Part shown: positions 26,080-34,698 of the stretch, piece after piece | How the letters are laid out: every line of letters starts with the position of its first letter | Position numbering within the stretch: the stretch's first letter is position 1 | Source: Bacteroidetes bacterium GWA2_32_17 | Lineage (GTDB): Bacteria > Bacteroidota > Bacteroidia > Bacteroidales > GWA2-32-17 | Direction of reading: 5' to 3' | DNA: 55,994 nucleotides | Assembly: GCA_001769035.1 (NCBI GenBank) | Contig: MENF01000161.1 | Location: forward strand, 1-55,994 | Translations under genes and position numbers: made by a program | The notes under the pieces: model-generated | Seen by the model: only the letters and a program-made list of their open reading frames with translations | Database searches by the model: none | What the model was told of the DNA's origin: nothing

Positions 26080-26565
26080 TAATTTACTAGGGTTAATAAA
26101 AAGTTTAAGTTCTGAATTTAATTTATTTGCAAATTTCCAATTTTCTGATGATATTTCAAAATAAGCGACTGCACATTTTGGGAACGAATAAATTTTTCCA
26201 TCGCTTAAATTAAATACAATTTCGGTTAACATAGGGTTATGACCAAAAATCCAGATATTATTTTCGTTGGAATATTTTGTTTCTAAAAATTCTACAAATT
26301 GTTTAAATGTATAGTAATTATATAAAAAGGTATGAGTGCAAATATTTTCTGGTAACAAATTAAAATATTTTGAAAATATTTCGGCGGTTTGTAATGCACG
26401 AGGTGCCTCACTCGATATAAATTTTATATTTTCTGATGATGGGAGCGGAATAGAGTTTGCAATTTTTTGTGCAAGTTTAATTCCGCTTGATGTTAATGTA
26501 CGTTCAAAGTCGTTGTTATATTCATCTTCTGCTTTTGAGTGACGGATTAAAACAAGAGTTTTCAT
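26071..26565 (-). CDS. sixA: SixA-type phosphohistidine phosphatase
   Basis: The 164-residue product has the histidine-phosphatase motif LIRHSKAE at residues 6-13 and the second catalytic His in IFGHNPML. This is the small branch of the phosphoglycerate-mutase-like superfamily related to E. coli SixA, which removes phosphate from phosphohistidine in phosphorelay or phosphotransfer proteins. Here the target is unknown. The last codons overlap a TCAATC low-complexity array, so the C-terminal few residues may be recently altered. Confidence 0.88.
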   Translation of the reverse strand: MKTLVLIRHSKAEDEYNNDFERTLTSSGIKLAQKIANSIPLPSSENIKFISSEAPRALQTAEIFSKYFNLLPENICTHTFLYNYYTFKQFVEFLETKYSNENNIWIFGHNPMLTEIVFNLSDGKIYSFPKCAVAYFEISSENWKFANKLNSELKLFINPSKLKD

Positions 26566-26688
26566 TTAATAAATTTATAGTTTATGGTTTCATGTTTATA
26601 GTTTCGGGTTTACTATTCACTGATTATAGTTCCAAAGCTTCGGAACTTGTTTTGTAAACCTTAAACCCTAAACTTCAAACTTTCTTTT

Positions 26689-27948
26689 TTATGTTTTAAG
26701 TTTTTTCTTTTTAGCAGCAGGAAATAAAACATTATTCAAAATTAATCTGTATCCTGATGAATTTGGGTACAAATCGAGATTAGTTGCAGGGTCGTAAACA
26801 TAATGCTGATAATCTTCGGGGTCATGCCCTCCGTAAAAAGTCCATGTACCTTTACCAAGTTCACCATGAATATAACGGGCTTCGTTTGCCGATTTGTTTT
26901 CGCCCATTATTAAAACATTCGATTTTATAAAATCTTTATTATAGGCAGTAGTTTGCCCCATAAAACCTTTAATCATATTATCGTGATTTTGACATAACAT
27001 TGAAGGAACAGGGTCCCATTTTGCCGAAAATTCAAATAAAGTAAAGTAGTCGTTTTCTTTAGGTATTTTGCGTGTTGTTGAAACATCAATATTTGAAAAT
27101 TCGTATTCATACGGATTTTTACTTATTGTATAATCTTTAAAAGCAAAGGTTTTACTAAAATCTAATTTTTTTTGGGCATTTGGGTTAGCAGGGTCGCCAT
27201 CAAAAGGCGAATCGCAAATATCAACTCCTTCGGCAGCAAGAGCAATATCGTAAGAATCTGTTGCAGAACACATTGCAAACAAAAAACCACCATTACTCAC
27301 ATATTCTTTTATTGATTTTGCAACAAATAATTTAAGTTCGGAAACTTTCGAGAACCCAAATTTTTTAGCTGTTTCTTCGTTTCTGGCAACATCATCTTTA
27401 TACCATTGTGCATTTTGATATGCTCCCCAAAATTTGCCATATTGTCCTGTAAAATCTTCGTGATGTAAATGAAGCCAATCATATTTTTTTAAATCGCCTC
27501 TGATAATTTCTTCATCATAAACAATATCGTAAGGAATTTCGGCATAAGTAAGTACAAGCATAACAGCATCGTCCCAAGGAAGTTTGTTTGGTGGTGCATA
27601 AACAGCAACTTTTGGTGCTTTTTCGAGTTTTATTGCATCCATATTTACTTCGGGAGTAGCTATTTCGTTAAGTATTTGTGATTCCTGTACATCTGCTAAT
27701 ATTTCATAAGAAACATTACGCACAACACATTCGTTTTGAATTTCTTTATGATTTTCGACAAGAAAACTACCACCACGGTAATTTAATAACCATTGAACTT
27801 CCATTCCGTTTTGCAACATCCAATACGTGATTCCATAAGCTTTCAGATGATTATTTTGATTTTCATCCATTGGAATTAAAATATAAGATGCACTTACTTT
27901 TACTGCAAAAAACAGTATAATAAAAAATATGAAAATACTTTTAAACAT
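26689..27948 (-). CDS. Secreted protein of the family usually annotated asparagine synthetase B
   Basis: The 419-residue product has a signal peptide (about residues 1-19, MFKSIFIFFIILFFAVKVSA), then SYILIPMDENQNNHLKAYG and further conserved-looking blocks: YRGGSFLVEN, VAVYAPPNKLPWDDAVM and GTWTFYGGHDPEDYQH. From recall, Bacteroidota homologues are labelled asparagine synthetase B, but no N-terminal Cys nucleophile and no ATP-pyrophosphatase signature are visible, and the protein appears exported. A Rossmann/amidotransferase-like fold (GGFLFAMCSATDS) is possible. The start at 27948 follows a -7 box; upstream in-frame ATGs run into a REP palindrome. It lies 40 bases downstream of the corrected dnaB end and on the same strand. 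Confidence 0.6.
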   Translation of the reverse strand: MFKSIFIFFIILFFAVKVSASYILIPMDENQNNHLKAYGITYWMLQNGMEVQWLLNYRGGSFLVENHKEIQNECVVRNVSYEILADVQESQILNEIATPEVNMDAIKLEKAPKVAVYAPPNKLPWDDAVMLVLTYAEIPYDIVYDEEIIRGDLKKYDWLHLHHEDFTGQYGKFWGAYQNAQWYKDDVARNEETAKKFGFSKVSELKLFVAKSIKEYVSNGGFLFAMCSATDSYDIALAAEGVDICDSPFDGDPANPNAQKKLDFSKTFAFKDYTISKNPYEYEFSNIDVSTTRKIPKENDYFTLFEFSAKWDPVPSMLCQNHDNMIKGFMGQTTAYNKDFIKSNVLIMGENKSANEARYIHGELGKGTWTFYGGHDPEDYQHYVYDPATNLDLYPNSSGYRLILNNVLFPAAKKKKLKT

Positions 27949-27967
27949 CAGATACATAAATATTTTA

Positions 27968-27975
27968 CAAATATA
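27968..27975 (-). promoter_or_regulatory. Candidate -7 box for the secreted amidotransferase-like gene
   Basis: TATATTTG on the minus strand matches TAnnTTTG and lies 20 bases before the chosen ATG at 27948. It supports that start over the in-frame ATG at 28020. Confidence 0.4.
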
Positions 27976-27984
27976 ATAAATTAT

Positions 27985-28004
27985 CCACGACCTAAATGTC
28001 GTGG
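27985..28004. repeat. REP palindrome CCACGACCTAAATGTCGTGG
   Basis: This 20-bp near-perfect palindrome is of the CCACGACC-TTTAGGTCGTGG type that also occurs in the mosaic repeats at 43512 and 50526. It lies between dnaB and the secreted protein gene. Confidence 0.8.
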
Positions 28005-28060
28005 AAATTATAATTAACAAATATTAAAACCTTAAATCGCAAATCCTAAATCCTAAATTC

Positions 28061-29581
28061 TTAGTAAGGTGCTTTGTTTTCATCTTCAAAAGAGCGGTTG
28101 CTTTCTAATTTTGTTATATCTGTATTAGGTTTAGTGTTCATTTTTGAAGGCATTACAACGCTCTGCGATTGAATATCGAAATCTGATGGCGAACTAAAAT
28201 TATCCCAGTCGGTAAACTTTGCTGTAGTATCAGTAAATTTAAGTTTCACATCGCAAACAGCTCCGTTACGGTGTTTTGCAATTATTATTTGTGCCAAACC
28301 ATGTGTTGAAACATTATCGTCGTCGAAATCTATTCCTGCTTTTTCGGGACGATGTATAAAAATTACAATATCGGAATCTTGCTCAATAGCACCCGATTCG
28401 CGAAGGTCGGAAAGTTGTGGACGTTTAGTACCCGAACGTGTTTCGACAGAACGGTTTAATTGCGATAATGCAATAATTGGAACATTAAGGTCTTTTGCCA
28501 ATGCTTTTAGAGAACGTGAAATTGTGCTTACTTCCTGTTCACGAGTTCCTTTGTTATCGCTTGGCGAGCTCATTAATTGCAAATAATCAATAATAATTAG
28601 TTTTACATTATGTTGAGCAACTAAACGGCGGGCTTTAGAACGAAGTTCAAATATCGAAATTGCAGGAGTGTCATCAATAAAAATTTGGCAATTTTCGAGT
28701 GTTTTAATTTTTTTATCTAAAATTGTCCATTCATGCGGTTGCAATTTTCCGTTTCTTATAGAAGTTGAATCTATTTCGGTTTCGGCAACTATCAGACGAT
28801 TAACAAGCTGCACTGATGACATTTCGAGACTAAAAAATCCAACAGCTTGTTTATGCTCTACTGCAATATTGCGAGCCATTGAAAGAACAAAAGCAGTTTT
28901 ACCCATACTTGGGCGGGCAGCAATAATAACTAAATCAGATGGTTGCCAACCAGAAGTAATTCTGTCAATACTTGTAAATCCTGATGGAACACCACTTAAA
29001 CCGTCTTCTCTTTGGCTTGCTTCTTTTAATCTGTCGATTGCTTCTCTTAAAACTTCATCAATTTGTCGGGTTTCGCGTTTAATGGTTCCATCGCTAAGCC
29101 CAAATATTTGATTTTGACTATAATCTAACAAATCATCAACATCTTCTTCGTCGTCGAAAGCTTTTCTTTCTATTTCGGTAGCAATACGAATTAACTCGCG
29201 CTGAATAAATTTTTGTGCAATTATTCTTGCATGAAACTCTGCATGAGCTGCCGAAGCAACTCTTCCTGTGAGCTTTGTTAAATATAAAGCACCTCCTATT
29301 TCGTTAAGCTTTTTTACTTTAACTAATTCATCTCTAACCGTTAAAATATCAATAGGTTTCATTTCTTTATATAACGATGAAATTGCTTCAAAAACAATTC
29401 TATTTATTTCGCTATAAAAATATTCGGGTTTTAAAACATTAAACGCCTCATTTGCCGCATCTTTATCAATCATTATTGCACCAAGTATAGCTTCTTCAAG
29501 CTCTAATGCCTGTGGTGGAATTTTTCCCAAACTCGAATCAGTTAATACTTTGTTTTGAGTTTTATATTTTTTTTCGGTCAT
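28061..29581 (-). CDS. dnaB: Replicative DNA helicase
   Basis: The 506-residue product unwinds DNA at the replication fork. The N-terminal primase-interacting domain starts PPQALELEEAILGAIMIDKD. The RecA-like C-terminal domain has the Walker A ARPSMGKTAFVLSMARN, LIIIDYLQLM as Walker B, the SRSLKALAKDLNVPIIALSQ segment with the sensor region, and SDLRESGAIEQDSD with the arginine finger region. No intein interrupts it. The C-terminal tail of about 45 residues is low in complexity. It has a 275-base divergent gap to the lipoprotein gene at 29856. Confidence 0.97.
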   Translation of the reverse strand: MTEKKYKTQNKVLTDSSLGKIPPQALELEEAILGAIMIDKDAANEAFNVLKPEYFYSEINRIVFEAISSLYKEMKPIDILTVRDELVKVKKLNEIGGALYLTKLTGRVASAAHAEFHARIIAQKFIQRELIRIATEIERKAFDDEEDVDDLLDYSQNQIFGLSDGTIKRETRQIDEVLREAIDRLKEASQREDGLSGVPSGFTSIDRITSGWQPSDLVIIAARPSMGKTAFVLSMARNIAVEHKQAVGFFSLEMSSVQLVNRLIVAETEIDSTSIRNGKLQPHEWTILDKKIKTLENCQIFIDDTPAISIFELRSKARRLVAQHNVKLIIIDYLQLMSSPSDNKGTREQEVSTISRSLKALAKDLNVPIIALSQLNRSVETRSGTKRPQLSDLRESGAIEQDSDIVIFIHRPEKAGIDFDDDNVSTHGLAQIIIAKHRNGAVCDVKLKFTDTTAKFTDWDNFSSPSDFDIQSQSVVMPSKMNTKPNTDITKLESNRSFEDENKAPY

Positions 29582-29732
29582 ATCAATATTTTAATTTTCA
29601 AATTTAGGTATTGATTTTCAATTATGCTTTAAAAAATAAAATTTGTTTTTTAACAATTAATTGTTTGAAATTGGTTGAAAAATTCCGAACTTTATAGTTT
29701 GAAATTAAATATTATTAAAAATGAAGCATCTT

Positions 29733-29783
29733 TATTGAAAATCAATATTTACCACAACCCTAAAGGGAGCATTGATTTTCAAA
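29733..29783. repeat. Hairpin with TTGAAAATCAAT arms
   Basis: TTGAAAATCAAT and ATTGATTTTCAA flank a loop that contains CCCTAAAGGG, itself palindromic. A further inverted partner, TATTGATTTTCAATT, is near 29608. It lies between dnaB and the lipoprotein gene and could be a REP-type element or a regulatory hairpin. Confidence 0.6.
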
Positions 29784-29855
29784 GATTTTCGTTTAAGGAT
29801 TGCGAGTATTTTTTTTCGAATTTTTAAATAAAGTTGTTTTTTCGGCAATATAAAT

Positions 29856-31157
29856 ATGAACTCAACATTAAAAAATACTATAATTTTTACTAATGTATTG
29901 TTTTTTACATTAATGCTATTAATTGTTGGTTGTAGAAAAGAAAAAAAGAATGATGCACCAATTATTACAGTATCGTTACCACAAGCAGAAATCACGTTAA
30001 ATGCTATTGATAGCGTTAGAGTAAAAACTACAATTAACGATGATTTTGGTCCATTAACAATTTCGATATATGTTACCGATGCTCAAATGCAAGTACTTAC
30101 AACGAAGCTTATAAGAACAACAACTGAAAATAAAATTGCTCTTGATGAGCTTTACTTCTTCTCTAACAAATATTTACAATCGGGAATTTATTATTTGGTT
30201 GTAAACGCAAACGACGGAAAAAATAATGTTAATAACTTTATTAAAATACATATTTTAGAAATTCCTAAAATTTTACTTTCGGTTTATGTTGGAGTAAAAG
30301 ATGCAACCGGAACAAGAATATTTTGTAGCGATAGTTTGATGAATTTTAATGAGCTCGGGTTTATTTCTTCAAATATTATTAGCGGATGCGTAAATAGTTA
30401 CTCTCAACAAATATATTTTTTAACCGACGATGGAAGTTTTATTTGTTACTCGTTAAGTAATTTTCAGTTCGATTGGCAAAAAAACGGACTTTTTACACCT
30501 AACCATTTAAAAAAAGGCGAAATAAAAGAATTTTCTTTTTTGACTTATGTTACCAATGGAAATGGATTTATTTATGGATACGATAATACAGGTGCTGTTA
30601 GAAAATTATATGCTATCAATAATGGAGCTCCCTATAATTTTAATTTTATTGATAATTATATATTGACAAGCGTTGAAGATAATGGAACAAATAATAAATC
30701 GGTTCAGGCATATATACAATCGGGCGGATTGTTAACAAAATACATTACAAATTTTTTACCTCAAACAATATTGCCATATTCGAATAAAACAGCTATGGTA
30801 TTTGCCCAAAACCAAAGCAATGTTGAATTATATACTTATAACTTTGAAATTAATTACTTGCATAGTTTTGGAAACCCTTATGTTGGAATTTTTCATTCTG
30901 CAATAGAAACACCCGACGAACAATATTTATTATCGGTTGGTAATGAAATAAATGTTATAGAAAAAATTTATGGTAACTCAACTCCCTATGCAATTGGCAA
31001 ACGTGCCGACATATTAAAATTCGAAAGTTTATCGGATTTGTTATATGCAACTGACAGCAACATAATAACAATATACAATTACCCAACTTCTTCAATAAAT
31101 TTTACCTATAATTTTAATGATAAGGTATTGTTTTTTGATTTTAGGTATAATAAATAA
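29856..31157 (+). CDS. Predicted lipoprotein with propeller-like C-terminal part
   Basis: The 433-residue product has a hydrophobic N-terminus (about residues 8-24) ending in LLIVGC, a lipobox, so Cys26 is the likely lipidated residue, followed by charged RKEKKND. About residues 35-130 form a beta-sandwich-like domain (VRVKTTINDDFGPLTISIYV). The remainder is a series of short beta repeats with YxxFxxP or LYxTD-like steps suggestive of a beta-propeller. No family name was recognised. The gene stands alone. Surface or periplasmic exposure is expected. Confidence 0.75.
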   Translation: MNSTLKNTIIFTNVLFFTLMLLIVGCRKEKKNDAPIITVSLPQAEITLNAIDSVRVKTTINDDFGPLTISIYVTDAQMQVLTTKLIRTTTENKIALDELYFFSNKYLQSGIYYLVVNANDGKNNVNNFIKIHILEIPKILLSVYVGVKDATGTRIFCSDSLMNFNELGFISSNIISGCVNSYSQQIYFLTDDGSFICYSLSNFQFDWQKNGLFTPNHLKKGEIKEFSFLTYVTNGNGFIYGYDNTGAVRKLYAINNGAPYNFNFIDNYILTSVEDNGTNNKSVQAYIQSGGLLTKYITNFLPQTILPYSNKTAMVFAQNQSNVELYTYNFEINYLHSFGNPYVGIFHSAIETPDEQYLLSVGNEINVIEKIYGNSTPYAIGKRADILKFESLSDLLYATDSNIITIYNYPTSSINFTYNFNDKVLFFDFRYNK

Positions 31158-31318
31158 GTTTTGTCTCTATATTAACCTATACTTTGAATTATCATAATTT
31201 GAGTTTTTGTTTGGAGCATTGTGGTTACTCACCTATTATGTCGCAAGCGTTCGCATGTGACAGAAGGAAAATGAAATTTCGCCCAAGCGAACACTTGAGA
31301 GATTAGGAGTACTGATTG

Positions 31319-32044
31319 TTATTCTATTTTTTCAAAAATCATCTGGTTAGTATTAGTTAACCACCTTTTAAAATTATAGTAATAAGTGTCCATATATACA
31401 GAGTATTGGTTCCATATCAATAAATTATCCTTGGTAATTCCGGTAAATGCGGTTCCTGAAGTAGTTCTAAGTTTATTATAAATCAACAAATATCGTCCAT
31501 TTAAAATTTTGTAATGTCTTGAAATCTTGCGTTGATACACTTTTGAATCTTTCGTTTTAACGTAAAGCTTTAATTTAGAATCAGTAAAATGAGCAAGTAC
31601 ATCATCGGAATCATCATTTTTAATTAGTTTACTTGTTCGATGAAATGTTGAATCTTTAAAACTTACAGAATCCTTATATTGAATTGTCCTACAACATTTT
31701 ATTCTCCAAAGACCTATTATTTCATTAGAATTTTTTAATGAAATTGATGTATCTATTTGCACGAATGGTCTAGCAGATGGGAAACACCAATATTCTTGTT
31801 TTATTTCGTCCTTGGTTGACATTCCAATTTGATTGCTACTGACTTCCTGAGGTATATCATTAATCATTTTGTTAAAGTCAGGTAACCAATCATTAAAATT
31901 TAATCTTGGTGCAATTATCATATAGTCAATATTAGGACAATTATGATTTATAGGTTTATTGTTAACTTTTAAAGTCAAATCTTTTGGAGCTACGCAAGAA
32001 AATGCAATTATCAATATCAATAATAAAATAAAAATTAATCTCAT
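31319..32044 (-). CDS. Predicted lipoprotein of unknown function
   Basis: The 241-residue product begins with a hydrophobic signal and lipobox LIIAFSC, with Cys17 the likely lipidation site. The mature part is polar, with Lys- and Ser-rich strands (YKDSVSFKDSTFHRTSKL) and a CC pair at RIKCCRTIQ. No family was recognised. It is isolated on the minus strand. The 161 bases between its stop and the plus-strand lipoprotein contain an imperfect inverted repeat (CAAGCGTTCGC with GCGAACACTTG) that may serve as a terminator. Confidence 0.7.
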   Translation of the reverse strand: MRLIFILLLILIIAFSCVAPKDLTLKVNNKPINHNCPNIDYMIIAPRLNFNDWLPDFNKMINDIPQEVSSNQIGMSTKDEIKQEYWCFPSARPFVQIDTSISLKNSNEIIGLWRIKCCRTIQYKDSVSFKDSTFHRTSKLIKNDDSDDVLAHFTDSKLKLYVKTKDSKVYQRKISRHYKILNGRYLLIYNKLRTTSGTAFTGITKDNLLIWNQYSVYMDTYYYNFKRWLTNTNQMIFEKIE

Positions 32045-32209
32045 AATACTAAAAAAAAACTATAATTCGGAGTTGTAATCAAATAGTATCCAACGGCAGT
32101 CTTTCCAATGCCTGTTTTAAAAAATATTAATCAAATATAAAACAACTAAACGAGAATAAAAAATATTTTTTTGAGTAATGCACAATTAATATTGATAATA
32201 AAAAGTATT

Positions 32210-32388
32210 ATTGAGTCTGGTCTAAAAAGATTAAATTTCGTTTTTCAGCAATTTTTTGCTTTTAATCCCTAAATGGAATTTTATTTTCAACATTTTTCCT
32301 TTAGAACTTGTCTCGCATTTAATGCGGTAGTTTAGAGTATAAAATATTGAAAATCTTTTAATAGAATGCTTTTTAAACCAGACTCATT
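32210..32388. mobile_element. MITE-like element with 20-bp terminal inverted repeats
   Basis: The left end ATTGAGTCTGGTCTAAAAAG (32210-32229) and right end CTTTTTAAACCAGACTCATT (32369-32388) are inverted repeats matching at 18 of 20 positions. The 139-bp interior is AT-rich and non-coding. The right end overlaps the stop codon of the adjacent TPR fragment, so the element probably inserted at the 3' end of that gene. The remaining 32045-32209 shows nothing recognisable. Confidence 0.65.
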
Positions 32389-32674
32389 AATTTTTCGAAT
32401 ATCTTTGAGCTTCAATAGATTTTTGATAGTAATAATTGGCTTTAACAGTGTAGTTATGAAATTTAAAATACTTGCTTAAACTTTCGCACCTTTTATAATT
32501 CTGTGGATTTTTTTCAATTGCCTTTTCCCAATTTTCAATTGCATTAATTGTATCTTTCTTCGAAATATAATAATACCCTAATCCAATATATGGGACATCG
32601 GTAACAGAATCATAAGCAAGCATTTGTTCGCAAACTAACTTAGCACTATCGGGCTTATTTAATCCTAAATTCAA
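32387..32674 (-). pseudogene. TPR-containing protein fragment
   Basis: About 95 residues are visible from a TTG. They contain tetratricopeptide-like helices (YIGLGYYYISKKDTINAIEN, WEKAIEKNPQN, NYYYQKSIEAQRYSKN). The frame stays open upstream to about 32790 without an ATG start, and that upstream part lacks TPR character, so the N-terminus has probably been lost. The stop codon lies in the terminal repeat of a MITE-like element, so the C-terminus may be altered as well. An IS30-type remnant lies 130 bases upstream. Confidence 0.55.
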
Positions 32675-32681
32675 GTAATTA

Positions 32682-32805
32682 ATGCAACTTTTTAGAGGAG
32701 AATAAAAATAATATTTTTCAAGACAAAAGAGAAAGAAAAATCTTCCCCTTTGTCCTGATGGATAAATGTTAATTTTGCCCTCTCCTCGTCAAAAAAAAGT
32801 TGCAA
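32682..32805. repeat. Inverted repeat TGCAACTTTTT...AAAAAGTTGCA
   Basis: TGCAACTTTTTAGAGGAGA at 32682 and CTCCTCGTCAAAAAAAAGTT ending at about 32803 are imperfect inverted repeats. They bracket about 80 bp between the TPR fragment and the IS30 remnant. They may be remnants of an insertion-sequence end. Confidence 0.5.
32770..32777 (+). promoter_or_regulatory. Candidate -7 box for IS30 remnant
   Basis: TAATTTTG matches TAnnTTTG and stands 29 bases before the ATG of the truncated transposase. Confidence 0.3.
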
Positions 32806-32806
32806 T

Positions 32807-33001
32807 ATGAAACATATAACCGAAGAACAAAGGTACACAATTTCAGTAATGAAAAAGCAAAATTACTCACAAAAAGAAATTTCAAAAGCAATTGGTAAAG
32901 ACAAATCCGTTGTAAGTCGTGAGTTAAAACGTAACTGTGATAAGCGAAATGGCAGTTATGACCATAATTTAGCCCAACGCAAGTATGAGCAAAGCGAATA
33001 A
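32807..33001 (+). pseudogene. IS30-family transposase, N-terminal fragment
   Basis: The 64-residue frame starts MKHITEEQRYTISVMKKQNY and continues KEISKAIGKDKSVVSRELKR, the helix-turn-helix that opens IS30 transposases. It then stops after QRKYEQSE. The DDE catalytic domain is absent and the following 80 bases do not continue it in another frame. It is a decayed element whose autonomous function is lost. Confidence 0.85.
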
Positions 33002-33081
33002 TCTATATTTGGGTGAGGTAACAATGAACAATGAACTTTTTTGAACTAAAAAACCCGAAACTAAAAAAACCTTTTCAAACT

Positions 33082-34023
33082 TTAAACAATAAAGTTGGAG
33101 CTTATTGATTGATAGTTATATACCTTATTAATTATATCGGCAAATAAATCGGCAATGGTTATTACTTTAATTTTTGGTGATTGTTGTTTAAGTGGGATGG
33201 AGTCACTTACAATAACTTCAGTAATTACTGAATTGTTTATTCTTTCATAAGCTTTACCTGAGAAGACAGGGTGTGTAGCTACAACTCTAATACTTTTAGC
33301 ACCTTTGTTCATCATCATTTCAGATGCCAAACAAATTGTACCGGCAGTATCAATCATATCGTCAACAATAATCACATTTTTGTTTTCGATTTCGCCAATT
33401 ACAGTAATATGTTCAATAACATTGGCTTGTTTTCGAAGTTTGTAACATACTGCCATTTCGGTTCCTAAAAATCTCGAATACGCATTTGCTCTTTTAGTTC
33501 CGCCCATATCGGGTGCAGCAACAACCATATCAGTTAAATTTAAACTTTTAACATAAGGCACAAAAATAGTTGAAGCATAAATATGGTCAACGTGCATATT
33601 AAAAAAACCCTGAATTTGGTCGGCATGCAAATCCATTGTCATTATACGGTCAACACCAGATGCATTTAACATATCGGCAACTAATTTTGCTCCAATAGAA
33701 ACACGAGGTTTATCTTTTCTATCCTGACGAGCCCAACCAAAATATGGCACAACTGCAATTACTTCGTGTGCCGATGCTCTTTTTGCAGCATCTGCCATTA
33801 GCAACAATTCCATTAAATTTTCGACGGGAGGAAATGTTGATTGGATTATAAATACTTTACAACCTCTAACTGTTTCTTCGAATGATGGTTGAAACTCACC
33901 GTCGCTAAAAACAGTAACAGTTGATTTTCCTAATTCAGAACCAAATTTTTGTGCTATTTTTTCGGCAATATATTTTGATTCGCGTCCGGCAAAAAATTTT
34001 ACAGGAGATTTTCCAGTGCTCAT
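33082..34023 (-). CDS. prs: Ribose-phosphate pyrophosphokinase
   Basis: The 313-residue product makes 5-phosphoribosyl 1-diphosphate for nucleotide, His and Trp synthesis. Seen are FSDGEFQPSFEETVRG near the N-terminus, the metal-binding MDLHADQIQGFF, and the PRPP-binding loop VIVDDMIDTAGT. Length and motif order are those of class I enzymes. The gene is followed on the plus-coordinate side by engB and manA on the same strand (55-base gap). A TAATTTTG box is 23 bases before the ATG. Confidence 0.97.
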   Translation of the reverse strand: MSTGKSPVKFFAGRESKYIAEKIAQKFGSELGKSTVTVFSDGEFQPSFEETVRGCKVFIIQSTFPPVENLMELLLMADAAKRASAHEVIAVVPYFGWARQDRKDKPRVSIGAKLVADMLNASGVDRIMTMDLHADQIQGFFNMHVDHIYASTIFVPYVKSLNLTDMVVAAPDMGGTKRANAYSRFLGTEMAVCYKLRKQANVIEHITVIGEIENKNVIIVDDMIDTAGTICLASEMMMNKGAKSIRVVATHPVFSGKAYERINNSVITEVIVSDSIPLKQQSPKIKVITIADLFADIINKVYNYQSISSNFIV

Positions 34024-34045
34024 GATTATTTTTTTTGAAGTTCGA

Positions 34046-34053
34046 CAAAATTA
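34046..34053 (-). promoter_or_regulatory. Candidate -7 box for prs
   Basis: TAATTTTG on the minus strand matches TAnnTTTG, 23 bases before the prs start. No clear -33 motif was seen. Confidence 0.4.
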
Positions 34054-34078
34054 ACAAAAATATTAAAGAACATATTTT

Positions 34079-34696
34079 TTATTTGAAAGATTTATTATAA
34101 TCCCATTCTTTAATCGTATTCTCAATAATATTAAGTATTTCCCCTCTCCCATCTTTTGTTTTTGATGATGAAATAATGATATCAGGAATTATTTCCCATG
34201 TTTTTTTTAATTCAGCTTTCAATAGTTTAAAGTTGTTTTGCACTTTTAATTTAGAAACCTTGTCAGTTTTAGTTAAAATAATAACAAAAGGAATTTCTAA
34301 AGCGCCTAAACTATTAATAAATTGTATATCGTTTTTTTGTGGCTCTAACCGGGAATCAACCAAAACAAATAAACAAGCAAGATTTTCTCTTTTTGCAAGA
34401 TAATCGCTTATAAAATTATTCCAGTTTTTTATTTCGGTTTTAGATGCTGAGGCATATCCGTATCCTGGCAAATCAACCAAATACCAGTTGTTATTTATTA
34501 AAAAATGATTTATTAGTCGTGTCTTACCTGGTTTTGCTGCTGTTTTTGCAAGCGATGTTCTGTTTACCAGCATATTAATTAACGACGATTTTCCAACATT
34601 TGAACGACCAATAAAAGCAAATTCCGGAAAATTAGTATTCGGGCATAATTCGAGCGAAGGGCTGCTTTTTGTAAATTCGGCTGATTTTATAATCAT
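34079..34696 (-). CDS. engB: Ribosome-biogenesis GTP-binding protein EngB/YsxC
   Basis: The 205-residue product has the G1 loop GRSNVGKSSLIN, the G2 Thr in AAKPGKTRLINHF, the G3 DLPGYGYA and the G4 TKTDK. The order and length define the YihA/EngB family, which assists assembly of the large ribosomal subunit. It starts 2 bases after the manA stop and is probably translationally coupled to it. Confidence 0.95.
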   Translation of the reverse strand: MIIKSAEFTKSSPSLELCPNTNFPEFAFIGRSNVGKSSLINMLVNRTSLAKTAAKPGKTRLINHFLINNNWYLVDLPGYGYASASKTEIKNWNNFISDYLAKRENLACLFVLVDSRLEPQKNDIQFINSLGALEIPFVIILTKTDKVSKLKVQNNFKLLKAELKKTWEIIPDIIISSSKTKDGRGEILNIIENTIKEWDYNKSFK

Positions 34697-34698
34697 AA

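Noticed and set aside
26580-26690. Gene between sixA and the secreted protein
   Set aside because: The gap holds low-complexity TTTATAGTTT and AAACCCTAAAC-type sequence and a TTCCAAAGCTTCGGAA-like palindrome, with no open frame of note.
27949-28020. Longer start for the secreted protein downstream of dnaB
   Set aside because: The extension contains a REP palindrome and a -7 box and would place residues before the signal peptide.
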